Positions 24,699 to 34,600 of a stretch of DNA of 64,000 bases are shown here, piece by piece. Under the pieces are notes generated by a model, which saw nothing but the letters and a program-made list of their open reading frames with translations, did no database searches and had not been told where the DNA came from. The DNA comes from Leuctra nigra (taxonomy: Eukaryota; Arthropoda; Insecta; Plecoptera; Leuctridae), in NCBI GenBank assembly GCA_934045905.1, contig OW203769.1, positions 22,661,705 to 22,725,704 of the forward strand, in the 5' to 3' direction. The number at the start of each line of letters is the position of its first letter. Positions within the stretch are counted from its first letter, which is position 1. The position numbers were made by a program, and so were the translations under genes.

Positions 24699-25777
24699 CT
24701 TGTCCGTGCCAGTTCTGAGCCGAACGTTTTTCGGAGGTCGCCGTCCCGCGGGATGGACGCCGAGCCCGCGAAGGCCGACGCCCGTTGGCACCCGCGCGAC
24801 AAAGCAAGGAAGATCCGCCGGAGGCCACTGGCACGGGACCGACATCGAACGCGGGGCGCCGAGCCGAAGCCCCGCGCACCCACGCCCTCTGCCAGGCCCG
24901 GCACTGTGACTCAGACCGGCTTCTGCGACCAAGCCGCGACTCACCCCGCTCCTCAGAGCCAATCCTTATCCCGAAGTTACGGATCCGATTTGCCGACTTC
25001 CCTTACCTACATTATTCTATCGACTAGAGGCTCCTCACCTTGGAGACCTGCTGCGGATATGGGTACGAACCGGCGCGACACCTCCACGTGGCCCTCTCCC
25101 GGATTTTCAAGGTCCGAGGGATAGATCGAGACACCGCCGCAAGTGCGGTGCTCTTCGCGTTCCAAACCCTATCTCCGCGCTAGGCGATTCCAGGGAACTC
25201 GAACGCTCATACAGACCAGATAACTCTGCCTCGATCATCCGACGGCGTCTCCGGGTCCTTTTGGGTTACCCCGACGAGTTCCGTATCGCTACGGATTGGC
25301 CCGCATGGTCGGTTCCGCTGCCGGGTTCCGGAATAGGAACCGGATTCCCTTTCGCCCGATGCGGTCATAATGTACCTAAATAATGTATAAACTATAAAGT
25401 ATTGAATCCTTGAGTTAGCATTTTAAAAGCAATCAAAAGGTGTAGAATAAGACCCTTGCGGGACGGAGTATGAACCTAATAATCGTGAAAAATAAGTAAG
25501 ACTGGCTGTGTTATTTTAAGATTTCTACTTTGATTTCCCGTGTCCAGCCAAACTGCAATGTAATCTATTGACCTTGACGTTCTAATGGTTTTGTTCTCAG
25601 GGCTCAGCCGATGAGTTTCTGAAGTCCGAGCAGCTTCTTCCGAGCAACTTGGTGAAGTCGTGCCAGGAGTCGAGCATGCAGATCGTGTATAACCTGCGCG
25701 ACGGCTACGACCACAGCTACTTCTTCATCTCTTCCTTCATCGGCGAGCACATCGCTCGTCACGCAGACAACTTCTAG
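14882..25777 (+). CDS. ESD: S-formylglutathione hydrolase (esterase D), five coding exons
   Basis: Coding exons are 14882-14958, 15040-15227, 15312-15501, 17291-17513 and 25601-25777, all GT/AG and in phase, giving 284 residues (human ESD is 282). The enzyme hydrolyses S-formylglutathione to formate and glutathione, the last step of glutathione-dependent formaldehyde detoxification in the cytosol. Visible signatures are [30 protein letters not shown] with nucleophile Ser152, an Asp in GSADEFL (about 230) and His264 in DGYDHSY. The Ser152 codon is split by an intron (AG|C). I start at 14882 because CAACTCTTTTGCAG just before this ATG is a strong acceptor and GTATGA at 14776 a plausible donor, implying a non-coding first exon. 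An upstream in-frame ATG at 14831 would add 17 residues. The 8.1 kb last intron carries the rDNA/R2 block. Confidence 0.93.
15665..15779. repeat. Short foldback MITE (CCTGGGGCC...TTCACAAA ends)
   Basis: CCTGGGGCCTCATTCACAAA pairs with TTTGTGAATGTGGCCCCTGG at the other end. The GGGGCC-ATTC style of end recurs in the elements at 29430-29581 and 30093-30221. It lies in ESD intron 3. Confidence 0.65.
15905..17058. mobile_element. Large foldback element with a second palindrome nested inside
   Basis: The outer arms, about 130 bp each, share ATAGTCCAGTCAAAT, CAAATGTTGC and GTACTTCCGGTGCGCGGAT in inverse orientation. Inside, 16036-16430 is a separate foldback whose arms run from AATTTCCCATGTTAATTTCA through TTATCGTTTGGGAAATATGG to the inverse copies. 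No coding capacity is seen. It lies in ESD intron 3. Confidence 0.75.
18804..19480. mobile_element. TTAA-flanked foldback element with ~290 bp arms
   Basis: Both sides carry TTAA (18800-18803 and 19481-19484). The ends are GGGGAATGTACACTG and its inverse, and imperfect pairing continues almost to the centre near 19140 (for example GTTACCAGAGGCACACTG against CAGTGTGCCTCTGGTAAC). No transposase is present. It is in the last ESD intron. Confidence 0.8.
19915..20724 (+). mobile_element. 5'-truncated CR1/L2/Jockey-type non-LTR retrotransposon, 3' end
   Basis: An open frame to the stop at 20681-20683 encodes the C-terminal part of a reverse transcriptase ORF: LNTGKCK, then [14 protein letters not shown], then [19 protein letters not shown] and [13 protein letters not shown]. 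These are standard landmarks of CR1/L2/Jockey ORF2 just after the RT active site, which is missing through 5' truncation. A short 3' UTR with a CCGTGC...GCACGG hairpin follows, and the element ends directly against 28S rDNA at 20725. It is not R1, whose orientation would match the 28S. Confidence 0.75.
20725..20805 (-). rRNA. 28S rRNA gene fragment, 81 bp downstream of the R2 site
   Basis: On the minus strand this reads TAGCCAAATGCCTCGTCATC and continues to ACTATCTAGC, the conserved 28S sequence immediately 3' of the R2 cleavage site. Homology stops 7 bp beyond the R1 site. It continues the fragment at 24550-25370 and is separated from it only by R2. Confidence 0.92.
20806..24549 (-). mobile_element. 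R2 non-LTR retrotransposon at its canonical 28S site
   Basis: About 3.74 kb between 28S sequence ending TGACTCTCTTA and 28S sequence beginning TAGCCAAATGCC, which is the R2 target. At the 5' junction the last target bases (AGG) are missing, as often occurs at R2 insertions. A 5' UTR (24226-24549), one long open frame and a 3' UTR of about 215 bp are visible. The rDNA it sits in is only a ~0.9 kb fragment inside an intron of ESD, not an rDNA array. Confidence 0.93.
21022..24225 (-). CDS. R2 protein (zinc finger, Myb, reverse transcriptase, restriction-like endonuclease)
   Basis: 1067 residues, uninterrupted. Near residues 75-92 is a single C2H2 finger ([20 protein letters not shown]...H), as in single-finger R2 lineages (R2-D). 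It is followed by a Myb-like stretch around [14 protein letters not shown]. The central reverse transcriptase has [28 protein letters not shown] and the catalytic [11 protein letters not shown]. The C-terminal part has a CCHC motif (C-x3-C...H...C, near [18 protein letters not shown]) and the restriction-like endonuclease KPDVV...VVVDVQVVS, a PD-(D/E)XK type. The protein nicks 28S DNA and primes reverse transcription from the nick. All key residues are present, so it looks competent. The frame is open upstream of the first ATG only briefly; R2 initiation is known to be unusual. Confidence 0.93.
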   Translation of the reverse strand: MLHRLGGCFGPHSGKLSAGGTGVTGVTSPFDPQKIGQDTSDNAKNTLGPQARGTNLRLDAPDSGVALAVSVFGCERCERVFNTKTGLGVHVKRAHPVDANRAIDVTRVKARWNDEEVLLMAQAEAALVVSGGNEGMNIQLHAGAFGYRTVEAIKGQRRKPAYKLLVETAVSSLRLDPQPGTATPRSHPPSPDDGSASSMPNACPQRELEDEIRAGLGRLASMVDWEVGLFRQFVELALSGAECDDAVMTWLNTLFPAKREVGPDPRVRKAPGRPMTARQKRRMEYGKVQSLYDRDLKAVARLVLDGEEEDIHRPADKVMAEYWAPIFMEPGNPLPSDARMNPEPELAYVWRCCSVADVESCVLKPSTAPGPDRLSVREWARVPSLMKAILFNCFMLRGRLPGELALTRTVFISKKDSGLPSDYRPISVGSVVSRHFHKVLAARLSEADCFDDRQRAFRKFDGCAENLLVLSAVLEEARVNRRELHVASLDVSKAFDTVSHDAIVHAVRSVGLPGPFVDYVRTLYASAETSMKGRAARVKVGRGVRQGDPLSPLLFNLVVDRALGQIPEEVGFTVGGSKVSALAFADDVVLFSSSAVGMRSSLARLEAEFALCGLTLNASKSGVTSLVPSGKDKKLKVITDGQFALKCGQRLAQHGTVDVWRYLGVDYGWSGAVESHPKLAVYIDRVTKAPLKPHQRLQLLTTFLLPRFIHELVLGRVSARALRALDVCTRAAVRKWLHLQPDVPIGYYHASVMDGGLGVPMLRLVIPSLRLRRMLRMRDSTLPGVRAALDTHYGRKRLEWCYDALRDVGTDETNAVQLRGHLADLLHGSVDGKELKYCSQDVSSTSWVRNVGGSIPARDYVHYHQVRAGCLPTRVRTSRGRRGPERNFMCRAKCQVTETAAHVIQSCFRTHGGRILRHNKICNEVSEALRKKGWTVEQEKVYVTDSGKRKPDVVAWKEERAVVVDVQVVSGSADPNVAHALKTAKYRNNISLINRISERCGVPPNNVVVTSGTVTWKGVWSGSSARDLVRMGIGRGTLRRCATMALQGSWLNWIRFNSMTAVSSRPM
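24550..25370 (-). rRNA. 28S rRNA gene fragment, upstream of the R2 site
   Basis: The minus strand gives conserved 28S blocks in order: CCTTGAAAATCCGGGAGAGG, GTACCCATATCCGCAGCAGG, GTAAGGGAAGTCGGCAAATC, then GGAATCCGACTGTCTAATTA, AAACAAAGCATTGCGATGG and CAATGTGATTTCTGCCCAGT, ending GAGTAACTATGACTCTCTTA. It begins abruptly near 25370. Expansion-segment sequence between the conserved blocks is GC-rich, unlike the surrounding intron. It is not expected to make rRNA: there is no rDNA promoter and both ends are truncated. Confidence 0.9.
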
Positions 25778-26405
25778 TCTCATCGCTCCGTAATCTTTGC
25801 TCGTGTCCACGATGTAAAGAGCTTTTAATGACACCTAACATGTTCAAATCCAGACAGGCAGGAAACATCAACATTGGCATTACAGCAGTGAAATTTCATG
25901 TTTTACTTATAAAAACAACAAGGTACACACCCATGGTCACATAAATTGCTTGAAAAATTCTAGGTCCATTTCAAAACTCGATCATCTAGACGAAAACGTA
26001 GAGGTATATCAGATTTCGAGCATGTGGGGTTGGAGGGTATGATTATAAGAACCAACCAACCACCTCACTCATACATAAACATTATTTCTCTATTAACAAA
26101 TTGACGGTTATTCAAGCTCCGACTTAGAAGTTTACCGTCAATTATTCTGACTGTGGGTGTACCTAGCCAAGCGTAAAATTCAAACTTCCTATTTTAAAAT
26201 CGTAACTCGTAAGTATGGTTTATCTTGTAAATTGTGGTGTTTGCTTCATTGCATAATGAAGACAAGACGTTTGGACATTACCTGTCAGTTTAATTTGATT
26301 CTTTATGTTCTTTTTCTTGTTCTAAAAAGGTGGTGTCTCTTTTGGAGGAGTGAACGAAGCAATGTACAAATTAATAATTGTAATTTCAGTCTGCCCATTT
26401 GCTCC

Positions 26406-26411
26406 AATAAA
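26406..26411 (+). terminator. Possible polyadenylation signal of ESD (AATAAA)
   Basis: AATAAA about 630 bp after the ESD stop and 80 bp before the Tigger element. The sequence gives no direct evidence of cleavage. Confidence 0.35.
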
Positions 26412-26725
26412 CTATTTCAGTGAATACAATTGTATGTAACTCAAATTTATAACTTTAAATATTACATATAAAAAAGTTTTATATACCTAACCTACCGTAT
26501 TAACTCGTGTATAAGACGCCCTCGTGTATAAGACGCACCCTTGTTTTGAGAGGTCTATTTTAAGAAAACACTTAGCATGCGTGTATAAGACGCAGTAAAT
26601 GATAGGAAACAGCAAGTTTTGACACTTGACATAGTAGATTAGTTGAATTATGCAGAAGGATAGATAAAATGATGGGTCCATTAATTGTCAAGTGGGCAAA
26701 CATTTATGAAATAATTGATTTCAAA

Positions 26726-26731
26726 TTTATT
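26726..26731 (-). terminator. Polyadenylation signal on the Tigger minus strand
   Basis: AATAAA on the minus strand downstream of the transposase stop. It is also a candidate end for PARL transcripts that run into the element, since no AATAAA occurs between the PARL stop and the transposon. Confidence 0.4.
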
Positions 26732-26845
26732 CTAGAATTAAATAGTATACATGTAACAAATAAAAGAAAAACATTTAATTAGGTATTAGTAATGGTAATA
26801 TATATCTGGTAAACACACACAAGTCACAGCAGAAAGCACCAAAAT

Positions 26846-28138
26846 CTAGTCACTATCCTCCTCATTACTTGAACTCAGTTCATCACTATCACTACCACTT
26901 CCACTATCTTCTTGCTGGTAATCCACATCATCTTCTTGATCCGACCCCCATAAAACATCGTCTTCCTCTCCCGTCAAGGAGTTTGTGATGCAGCACTTCT
27001 TGAAACTTTTAATGATCAGTTCGGCCGAAATAGTGTCCCATGCCGAGATCACCCACTGAGCTACAAGTGATAGGGGGGCCCTCTTGATGTTGCCGGCTGG
27101 CGTCACGGCAAGATCTTCGCCAGATAGCCAGGCATTGTAAAGCTGTCGAAGAGCGTCTTTAAAGGGCTTGTTGACACAGACATCGAGGGGTTGCAGCTGC
27201 GAAGTCATCCCACCCGGAATAACTACCTGCTCTGTTTTATTCCGGTTGAGCAGCTGCTTGACATCTTGAGTCAGGTGGCCGCGGAATGCGTCCAAGACCA
27301 ACATGTTTTTTAAATTCAACAATGCACCAGGTCGTCGTTGCCAAACACAACGAATCCAGTCCAGCATGAGTTCATTGCTCATCCAACCTTTTTCCTGGAC
27401 TCTAATTATCACATTTCTCGGGAAAACTTCGTTCTTCGGAAGCGTCTTTCTCTTAAAAATTATATATGGAGGAAGTTTGCGTCCGTCGGCAGTGATTGCC
27501 AACATCACAGTAAACCGTAACTTTTCGCAGCCAGTCGTGCGAATTCTAACTTCTTTGGCGCCTTTTTGATTAATTGTGTAATTTGACGGCATGTCAAAAA
27601 ACACTGGGGTCTGATCGGCGTTACCGATCTGTCCCATCAGATAATCGTGTTGCCTTCGCAACGCGATTACGTACCGCTGAAAGTTGATCAACTTCTGCTC
27701 GTAGTCGGCGGGAAGTTTCTGCGAAATTGTTGTACGGCGCCTAAGCGAGAAGCCATGGCGATTCATGAACCGAGTCACCCACCCACGGCTCGCTTTAAAT
27801 GAAGCTCGCGATATTCCTCGGCCTCGCTGTAGATCCCTTGCTTTTGCTTGGATGATATCATAGTTGACAGGCAAGCACTTCGCGCGTTGCTCTTGTACGA
27901 ACTTTACGATGTCCGCTTCAAGTTCGGGGTGATGACATCTTTTGCCGCGGAAACTTTTCTTTGACGCAGCACACAGCGACAATGCACCCCGTTGTCCACG
28001 CCATCTCCGTACATTACATTCGCTCACACCAAATTGTCTTGCGGCCGCGCGATTGCCGTTTTCATCCGAGAAAGCGACCACTTGTTTTTTAAACGTTGCA
28101 TTGTAAGAACTGCGCTTTACTTTATTGTTCCCGTTCAT
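26846..28138 (-). CDS. Tigger/pogo-type transposase
   Basis: 430 residues with no interruption. An N-terminal helix-turn-helix (KKQVVAFSDENGNRAAARQF, then VSECNVRRWR) precedes a CENP-B-type DNA-binding domain ending near RGWVTRFMNRHGFSLRRRT. The DDE/DDD catalytic core follows: NADQTPVFFDMP, LVLDAFRGHL and SQLQPLDVCVNKPFKD supply the three expected acidic residues. The C-terminus is a Glu/Asp/Ser tail. All motifs needed for cut-and-paste transposition are present. An AATAAA on the same strand at 26726-26731, 115 bp past the stop, is the likely polyadenylation signal. Confidence 0.9.
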   Translation of the reverse strand: MNGNNKVKRSSYNATFKKQVVAFSDENGNRAAARQFGVSECNVRRWRGQRGALSLCAASKKSFRGKRCHHPELEADIVKFVQEQRAKCLPVNYDIIQAKARDLQRGRGISRASFKASRGWVTRFMNRHGFSLRRRTTISQKLPADYEQKLINFQRYVIALRRQHDYLMGQIGNADQTPVFFDMPSNYTINQKGAKEVRIRTTGCEKLRFTVMLAITADGRKLPPYIIFKRKTLPKNEVFPRNVIIRVQEKGWMSNELMLDWIRCVWQRRPGALLNLKNMLVLDAFRGHLTQDVKQLLNRNKTEQVVIPGGMTSQLQPLDVCVNKPFKDALRQLYNAWLSGEDLAVTPAGNIKRAPLSLVAQWVISAWDTISAELIIKSFKKCCITNSLTGEEDDVLWGSDQEDDVDYQQEDSGSGSDSDELSSSNEEDSD

Positions 28139-28660
28139 TTCATTTAATAAATCACTAAAATTAAGTCTAATCTTCTAACTAAATCACTAAACTCAAGTCT
28201 AAACTTTCTACACTCAATAGATATATCACGCGTAACTCAACTCCACTCTTCAACAGTCAATGAACTCGGAACCAAAACATCCACCCTCGCACAGATTTTC
28301 ACACCTTGTTGCTGAGGGGTTGTGAGGGGGGAAGGCGGAGAGAGCCGAGTCAACGCGAACGCTTTAACTCCTCCCCCTATAGGGGTATGTGAGGGGTAAA
28401 AGGCGGCGAGACCCGATCTGTGACGAGTAACCACGAGCACTCTTGAGTGCGCTATTAGAATCATATGGGCTTTTTTTTGAGGCAGTAAACCTTGATACGC
28501 GTGTATAGGACGCAGGGCTGTTTTTCGATTTTGTTTTTTTCAATATAACTGCGTCTTATACACGAGTTAATACGGTATTCTGGAAGATCAAATTAGTAAT
28601 TAGGTACAATATAAATGTAGTAGTATCCTATTTACAACTTGTTTGATGCTCTGAAGCTGT

Positions 28661-31600
28661 CTACTTGGCGGGCGCACCTCGCAAGTCATGCCACCAGTGC
28701 AGCAGTGGCTCCCTCTTCTGCCAGATGTATGCATTGCCCCAGTAGCACCACAATCTGGAAATCAGTCATGAAAGATCACCTTATGCATGCACATATCTAC
28801 AGTTTATATAGAATCCAACTGTTAATGGGTCTCTTCGCTCCTATAACAGTAAAATTCTAGTACACCATCAAAATTTTTTCTTAATTTTATTACTGAAATT
28901 AATATCTTACATATTTCTCCTCATTTTCATATCTTAGAAAGAACCTAATAGTAAATCAAAACGGATATGCATTGTGATTAATATCCACCAAAACCAGGGC
29001 TCGAAACTAAAGGTACGTTTACCGCTTGACGCTCGACGCTAAGCGCTGGCGCTGAAAGATGAACATGGTTTATCTGTAGACCTTGAACGCCAGCGCTCGG
29101 CATTGGCCAATCAGGAGTCTCAACGGCGAGCGCCGAACGTTGAACGACCGCTGAGCTGTAAACGTACCTTAAGAATCTCAGTGGCTGGTTGATTGCTCGG
29201 CCGGTTATAAGACACAACACACTAATGAGAGCGAGAGATCTCCAAAAAGACTAGAATGAAGACAGTGACACTACAAACTGTCAGACCAGGGCTGATATTT
29301 GTGCGTGCCAGTACACGACCCTCTTTACTTGACTACTTGAATCTTTTGACGAAGACAAGTATTGGGACATAGAAGCTACACACGCTGTAGACCTGGTGTG
29401 CAAACCCTGAACTACTACAAGACAGACACCTGGGGGCTTATTCTCGAAAATGTTATCACGTCATACCTCCCAAGTTATGATTCATAAGGAGGTTTGTCCT
29501 ATCTCTCACCATGTTAATATTATGACTTTTTTATGATTCATAACTTATGACGTGATAACTTTTTCGAGAATAAGCCCCCAGATTATCATAGAAAACTTAC
29601 ATTCCACACAGAGCGCCACCTAAATGTGCCGCGTGGTCAAAGAACTTCCATCCCAGAAGAACTCCTGCCGCATCCATGCCCATGATGACCTTGATTGCCT
29701 GCAACAGAATCCCTGTATCATCTTCCTGGCTGTGTTACGTGTCGAGCATCGGCTGAGAGTTACCTACCGAGCCAGCGGTGAAGGTGAACATCGGCAGGAA
29801 GATGATGCTGAGTCTGGTCTCGGGATATTGCATGCAGACGTAGCCGAGCACGGCCATGATGGCACCGGACTGCAAGCAAACAAACATGTCAGAAAACATC
29901 TCAGACTTGTCTCACCATTAAAACAACAGTGCATAACATAAAGAGTAAAGACTTGCAGAGTATCAGCCCAGGGTAGTTATTCTATCACTCTAAAATTCCG
30001 AAATCAGCCCAAATACGATTCACGGCCATATGAATTAACATTGCACCGAATCGTATTTGGGCCAAATCCAAAATTTTAAAGTTATTAACTACCCAGGGGC
30101 CCTATTCTAGAACGAAAACGTAATCCGACCAGGAATTATTTCAGATCAATGTTATCCTGATGTCCTTGAAATGATTCCAGGCCGGAATGATTTCGTTTTC
30201 GTTCCAGAATAGGCCCCCAGGAGTGTTATTAAAATTCCTTGTCACTGCGAGACGAAAAGACCGCAGAGAAAAAGATTGTACAAGGGGTTAACCATCAATT
30301 CCCCCGGGGAAAAAGCTTTGTGAACCCGGGTCCAGCGAGGGGCCATTCAGGGGGGGGAGGGGATTATTGTGATTTGTGACAGTGTGACAAGAGTGGGATG
30401 GGCGTCGGGTATGTGACATTACAAACTATCCTTTTAGGTACAAATAATTTATTTAAAAAAAAAAAGTGAAATAATATTAATGTGGTCTGGTCCAGCGGTC
30501 GCCAACCTTTTGGACCTCGCGGACCACTTATATGACAATTTTATATCTCGGGGACCACTCAGGCGCGTAAAATACGTATGACGGGAAATACGATTGGTGA
30601 GGGAGACAATGGGGGGTCTGGGGGGAGGGCCCCCCCAGCACCAAGCGGGTCCGGGGCGCTTAGCCCCGGAAATTTTTGGTTTTCAGGAAGTCATTTGGCG
30701 CGTTTCTACGCTATTTCAGCCAACTTTTTTTTCCAGAAAAAGCGTTTAAAATAACTCTTATAGGTAGAGCCAGTTTTAAATGGTGATGCGCGAATTCGCG
30801 AATTGTTCTGATTGCACTATTTTCTTCTACTAAAATCCATTTCATTGTGTATAGATCCCAAATCTACCATTTTTACATCGCGAAAAAAAACGAAATCCAA
30901 CCCTGATCGCGATATTCAACATTTTCCGCGAAATGACCACGAAATAAAGGTTTTCTATTAAAATTACTGCTTTTATCCCCCTAACAGGTCACACAACAAC
31001 AAACGAAACCAGTTTCTTTCCATGTGCTACTCACTCAACCCCCTCCCCCTCGTCAGACACTTTGCTACCCACCCTCAAAGTGAACCAGACCAGTCTAACC
31101 AGTTGATGATGCCTCCAGGCTGCTTTGTTTTGCGCCCCCATCTGTTCAAGGTCGACCGGTTTTCCCAACCCCCTTCCACCCTCAACCAGTCGCAACTATT
31201 CATCAATAGTCTACTTACACAGAAGGATATTTTGGAACAATTACTGCACTGAAAATTGTTGGATTGGGAAAGAAAATATCTTGTCAAAACTCAAAATAAA
31301 TATACATTTTGCGTCATGAAATTTTAAATATTATGTACCATCTATACAGAGAAAATGTGGGTTGGGGAAAAGACAGTACAGAGCATTAAAGACGCCATTC
31401 TAGACAAGCCTATTTCAGTGCTTATAGTGCATGACCCATCCATTCCAATCCCTCCTCCAAAGTGGCAGAGGTACATGTTTTTCATCAAATTATGGTTTCT
31501 GGGGGCTATTACAATGTGTTTTATAACCAATTTAATATCACCACAAAATCGCGAAATCCCTCTTCCAGAAAAAACACAAAAAACGAAATTGATGATTTTA

Positions 31601-34600
31601 AAAACGAATTTTAAGAAATAAAATCACCATTTAAAACTGGCTCTACTTATAGGTATTGGAAAAATACTCGGAAACTGATATTATTTTCATTATAGAGCTA
31701 GTGAATACGTATTTGGTAGGTAGATACTTTGTAAAGGCATTATTACGTATTGAAACATGTCCGAATTCAATACATTTGTGTTGTGCCATTTTTCTAAATT
31801 AAATAAATTGCATGGAAACTTAAAAGTAAACTTCCAATTTTCTCTGCGGACCACCAAAATTTTCTCGCGGACCACCAGTCATACTTTTTCTATAAAAATT
31901 AGTACCTTTCTGTAACATTATTAAATGGGAAATTGATTGTGGGACGAGCTGAACGGGGGGGGGGGGGGGGGGTAGATCTTAGACCTAAAGACTAGTGGTT
32001 CTCATTAACGCCCCCCACCCCCAGGTTGCGTCTTTAACTTCACTACCTACAATATTGTCCATCAGTCAGTGGAAAGGTATCGCATGAGATTGCAAGCAAA
32101 AGCAATGAGAGTAAGATGATTCTTACCGCTCCGAGGGACAATCCCGGTTTCCTAGTGACGGTCTTGTAGAGGTAACTCGCCATGGACGATATCACGCCTG
32201 AGCTCAGGTACAAGCCGAGGAACTGCTCCTTGCCCAGAGAAGCCACAGCACCTGCAAGTAGACATCCAACAGGTGGTGATTACAGACAGACATCCAACAG
32301 GTGGTGATTGCAGACAGACATCCAACAGGTGGTGATTGCAGAGAGATCCAACAGGTGGTGATTGCAGAAAGATCCAACAGGTGGTGATTGCAGACAGATT
32401 ACAATGCTGCTAGGACTGGAAAACATAGCTTTATACAGTGGAACCTCTTTAGTACGTTTTTCAAGGGACTGATGATAAAAACGTACTAAAGAAACAATTT
32501 AACATGTGTTCTTATGGGGAATGGACCTTTTTAAAGAAACGTACAAGGAGAAAAACGTATTTTAAGGAGAAACGTACTAAAGAGGTTCCACTGTAAGTAA
32601 TTACATATTTATCCCATTTTTTAAAAAATTTACATGTCATTTCAATTCAGCTAATGATTACCTAATTCATCAAAGGGAAACATTCTTAATTATCAATCTT
32701 ATACTCACAAATTATTTTGAAAAAAAATGTATGAATTCAACATTTCTGAATGAATTACAATTAAATAACTAATCCTAATATTGATATTGACCTTCTCTGA
32801 CAAATTTGTTTTCTAAAAAGACAAAATAAACAGGTACCTACCTGATGAAAAGCTGTGCAGAACGTACATGTTGGCAAGCAGATGGAACCCAGAGTAGTGA
32901 CTGAATGTGGAGAGCAGCATCGGCCAGCACTGCCACTCTGAACAAAAGACGCAGATGAGCCGGTCTCCAGACAATACGGCTAGCAACTAGAGACCTGTGT
33001 TATCTGCATGTTTACGTTTCAACGGTACTCAGAAAATATCATGTGAAAGTAAAACTGTACCTAATCATGTAAATGATTTTGTCAAAACTCAAAATATTGT
33101 TATTCGGATAAGATTGCATCTAGGAGGTTCTGAAAGATGTCCTGGTCAAAAACAAATTCTCTTGAAATTGGAGGCATAGGGCAGAGGCAAGAAATATCAC
33201 TGTCGGCATTTTCATGGTCTTCAAGCAAGATTCATGGACATCATTTGTACATTCATACTATTAAGGCAAGTTTCGTTTACTCCTATACCATTAACATTGG
33301 CTGAAGTGAAGCCTAAACAGACCTGATTTTCTACTAAATTTGTTTCTCAGATGGCGCAGCTCCATCTATTATCTCCATAGTGAGCTACTTGCAGTGTATA
33401 TGCATAATATACAGTGTAAGTTCATATTTTTACCACCAGTAGCTGATATAAGCGTTATTCCATCCGAGTGACGAAAATTGCTGGGTACCTGGAAAGGCTT
33501 CACTTTCATTGGTCAAGTGAGCGAACCGTGTCTTACTAGTGTGAACTAAGCTATGATTCATGAATCTTGCTTCATTCAAGCATATCATTTTAACAAACTT
33601 TTGAGAGGATTTACACACTAAGTTTTCCCACCCCAGCTGGCAACATGTATGAGAAGTTAGGTGCTTACTGGAGGCCGGGTTGGAACAGAAGTACCGGACC
33701 ATGACCCCATGCAGTCTCGGCACGCGCCACGCAGCGAACACGGCACAGTTGGCAGCGCAGATCGGCACAAACAACTTCTCTCCTTCGCTCAGACGATTCC
33801 ACCAGTTGTGCACCTCCTGTCGCCATGCACCCTAATAGCGACGGGTCACACTTATTTTACTCAGTTTACCAGTTGTGCACCTATTGCCGCCATAAGCCCT
33901 AATAGCGACGGGTCACAGTTATTTTACACCACAGCTAATTTAATGTCTATAGACTATATCTAGTGGAAGAATTTTCATATTCTCTCTCTGATTTGTGTGC
34001 ACTTAGCCAAACTAAAAACATATTTGAAGAAACATCAAGATTTGACTGATCAAGATTTGATGGCATTTTTTGACGAGGTGGGCTCTTATTTCATTGGTAG
34101 GTAATAACTAATAACAAGTATTGATTGTCAAGGAACAGCCAATCTGTTTTGTTGTGCCAAGTGCACCTTACATAATTTAAAATCTCCACATTTGTTTTCA
34201 TTTAGGTCCTAAATATAATAGGTATTTAAATATTTGCACACTGCCAATGGTCAGATTAAGGTAATTAACATTCTGGGAAGAAATAAATAAACCAGAAAGA
34301 AAATATGCTATTAATCCTTTTTGCTCTTGAGGAAGACAGAGAATATTATTCAATGCACTACCTACGCTAAAACTATATTGAAAGCATGAACACAACACAG
34401 TGTACCTACACACAGTGTGCAAACATTTTGTTTAAAATCTGGTGGAAGTAGACGTAAAAGTGTGCAATAATAAGTTAGAGTAAAGTGTCAATAGATGGTA
34501 CCTGCTGACCAATGTACCTGCTGGTTAATTTTTATGCATACCCGTTTCCCGGAAGGATTGATTTTATCGTAGACCCATCCAACAGGCCTGTTTAGAATCT

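Larger units (their letters stand above)
26495..28575 (-). mobile_element. Complete Tigger/pogo-like DNA transposon
   Basis: 2081 bp with terminal inverted repeats beginning CCGTATTAACTCGTGTATAA and a TA dinucleotide on both sides (26493-26494, 28576-28577), the target-site duplication of Tc1/mariner-pogo elements. GTATAAGACGC subrepeats occur several times near each end. It encodes one intact transposase. A 720 bp non-autonomous relative lies at 41491-42210. It sits between the convergent ESD and PARL genes, 86 bp beyond the PARL stop. Confidence 0.92.

Noticed and set aside
24613..25124. Several overlapping open frames on both strands in GC-rich sequence
   Set aside because: They lie within the 28S rRNA fragment. 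The conserved rRNA blocks explain the sequence, and the frames are by-products of high GC content.
31355..31621. A small membrane-protein gene ([12 protein letters not shown]...)
   Set aside because: It lies inside a hAT-like/foldback repeat, has no supported splice sites and no family I recognise.
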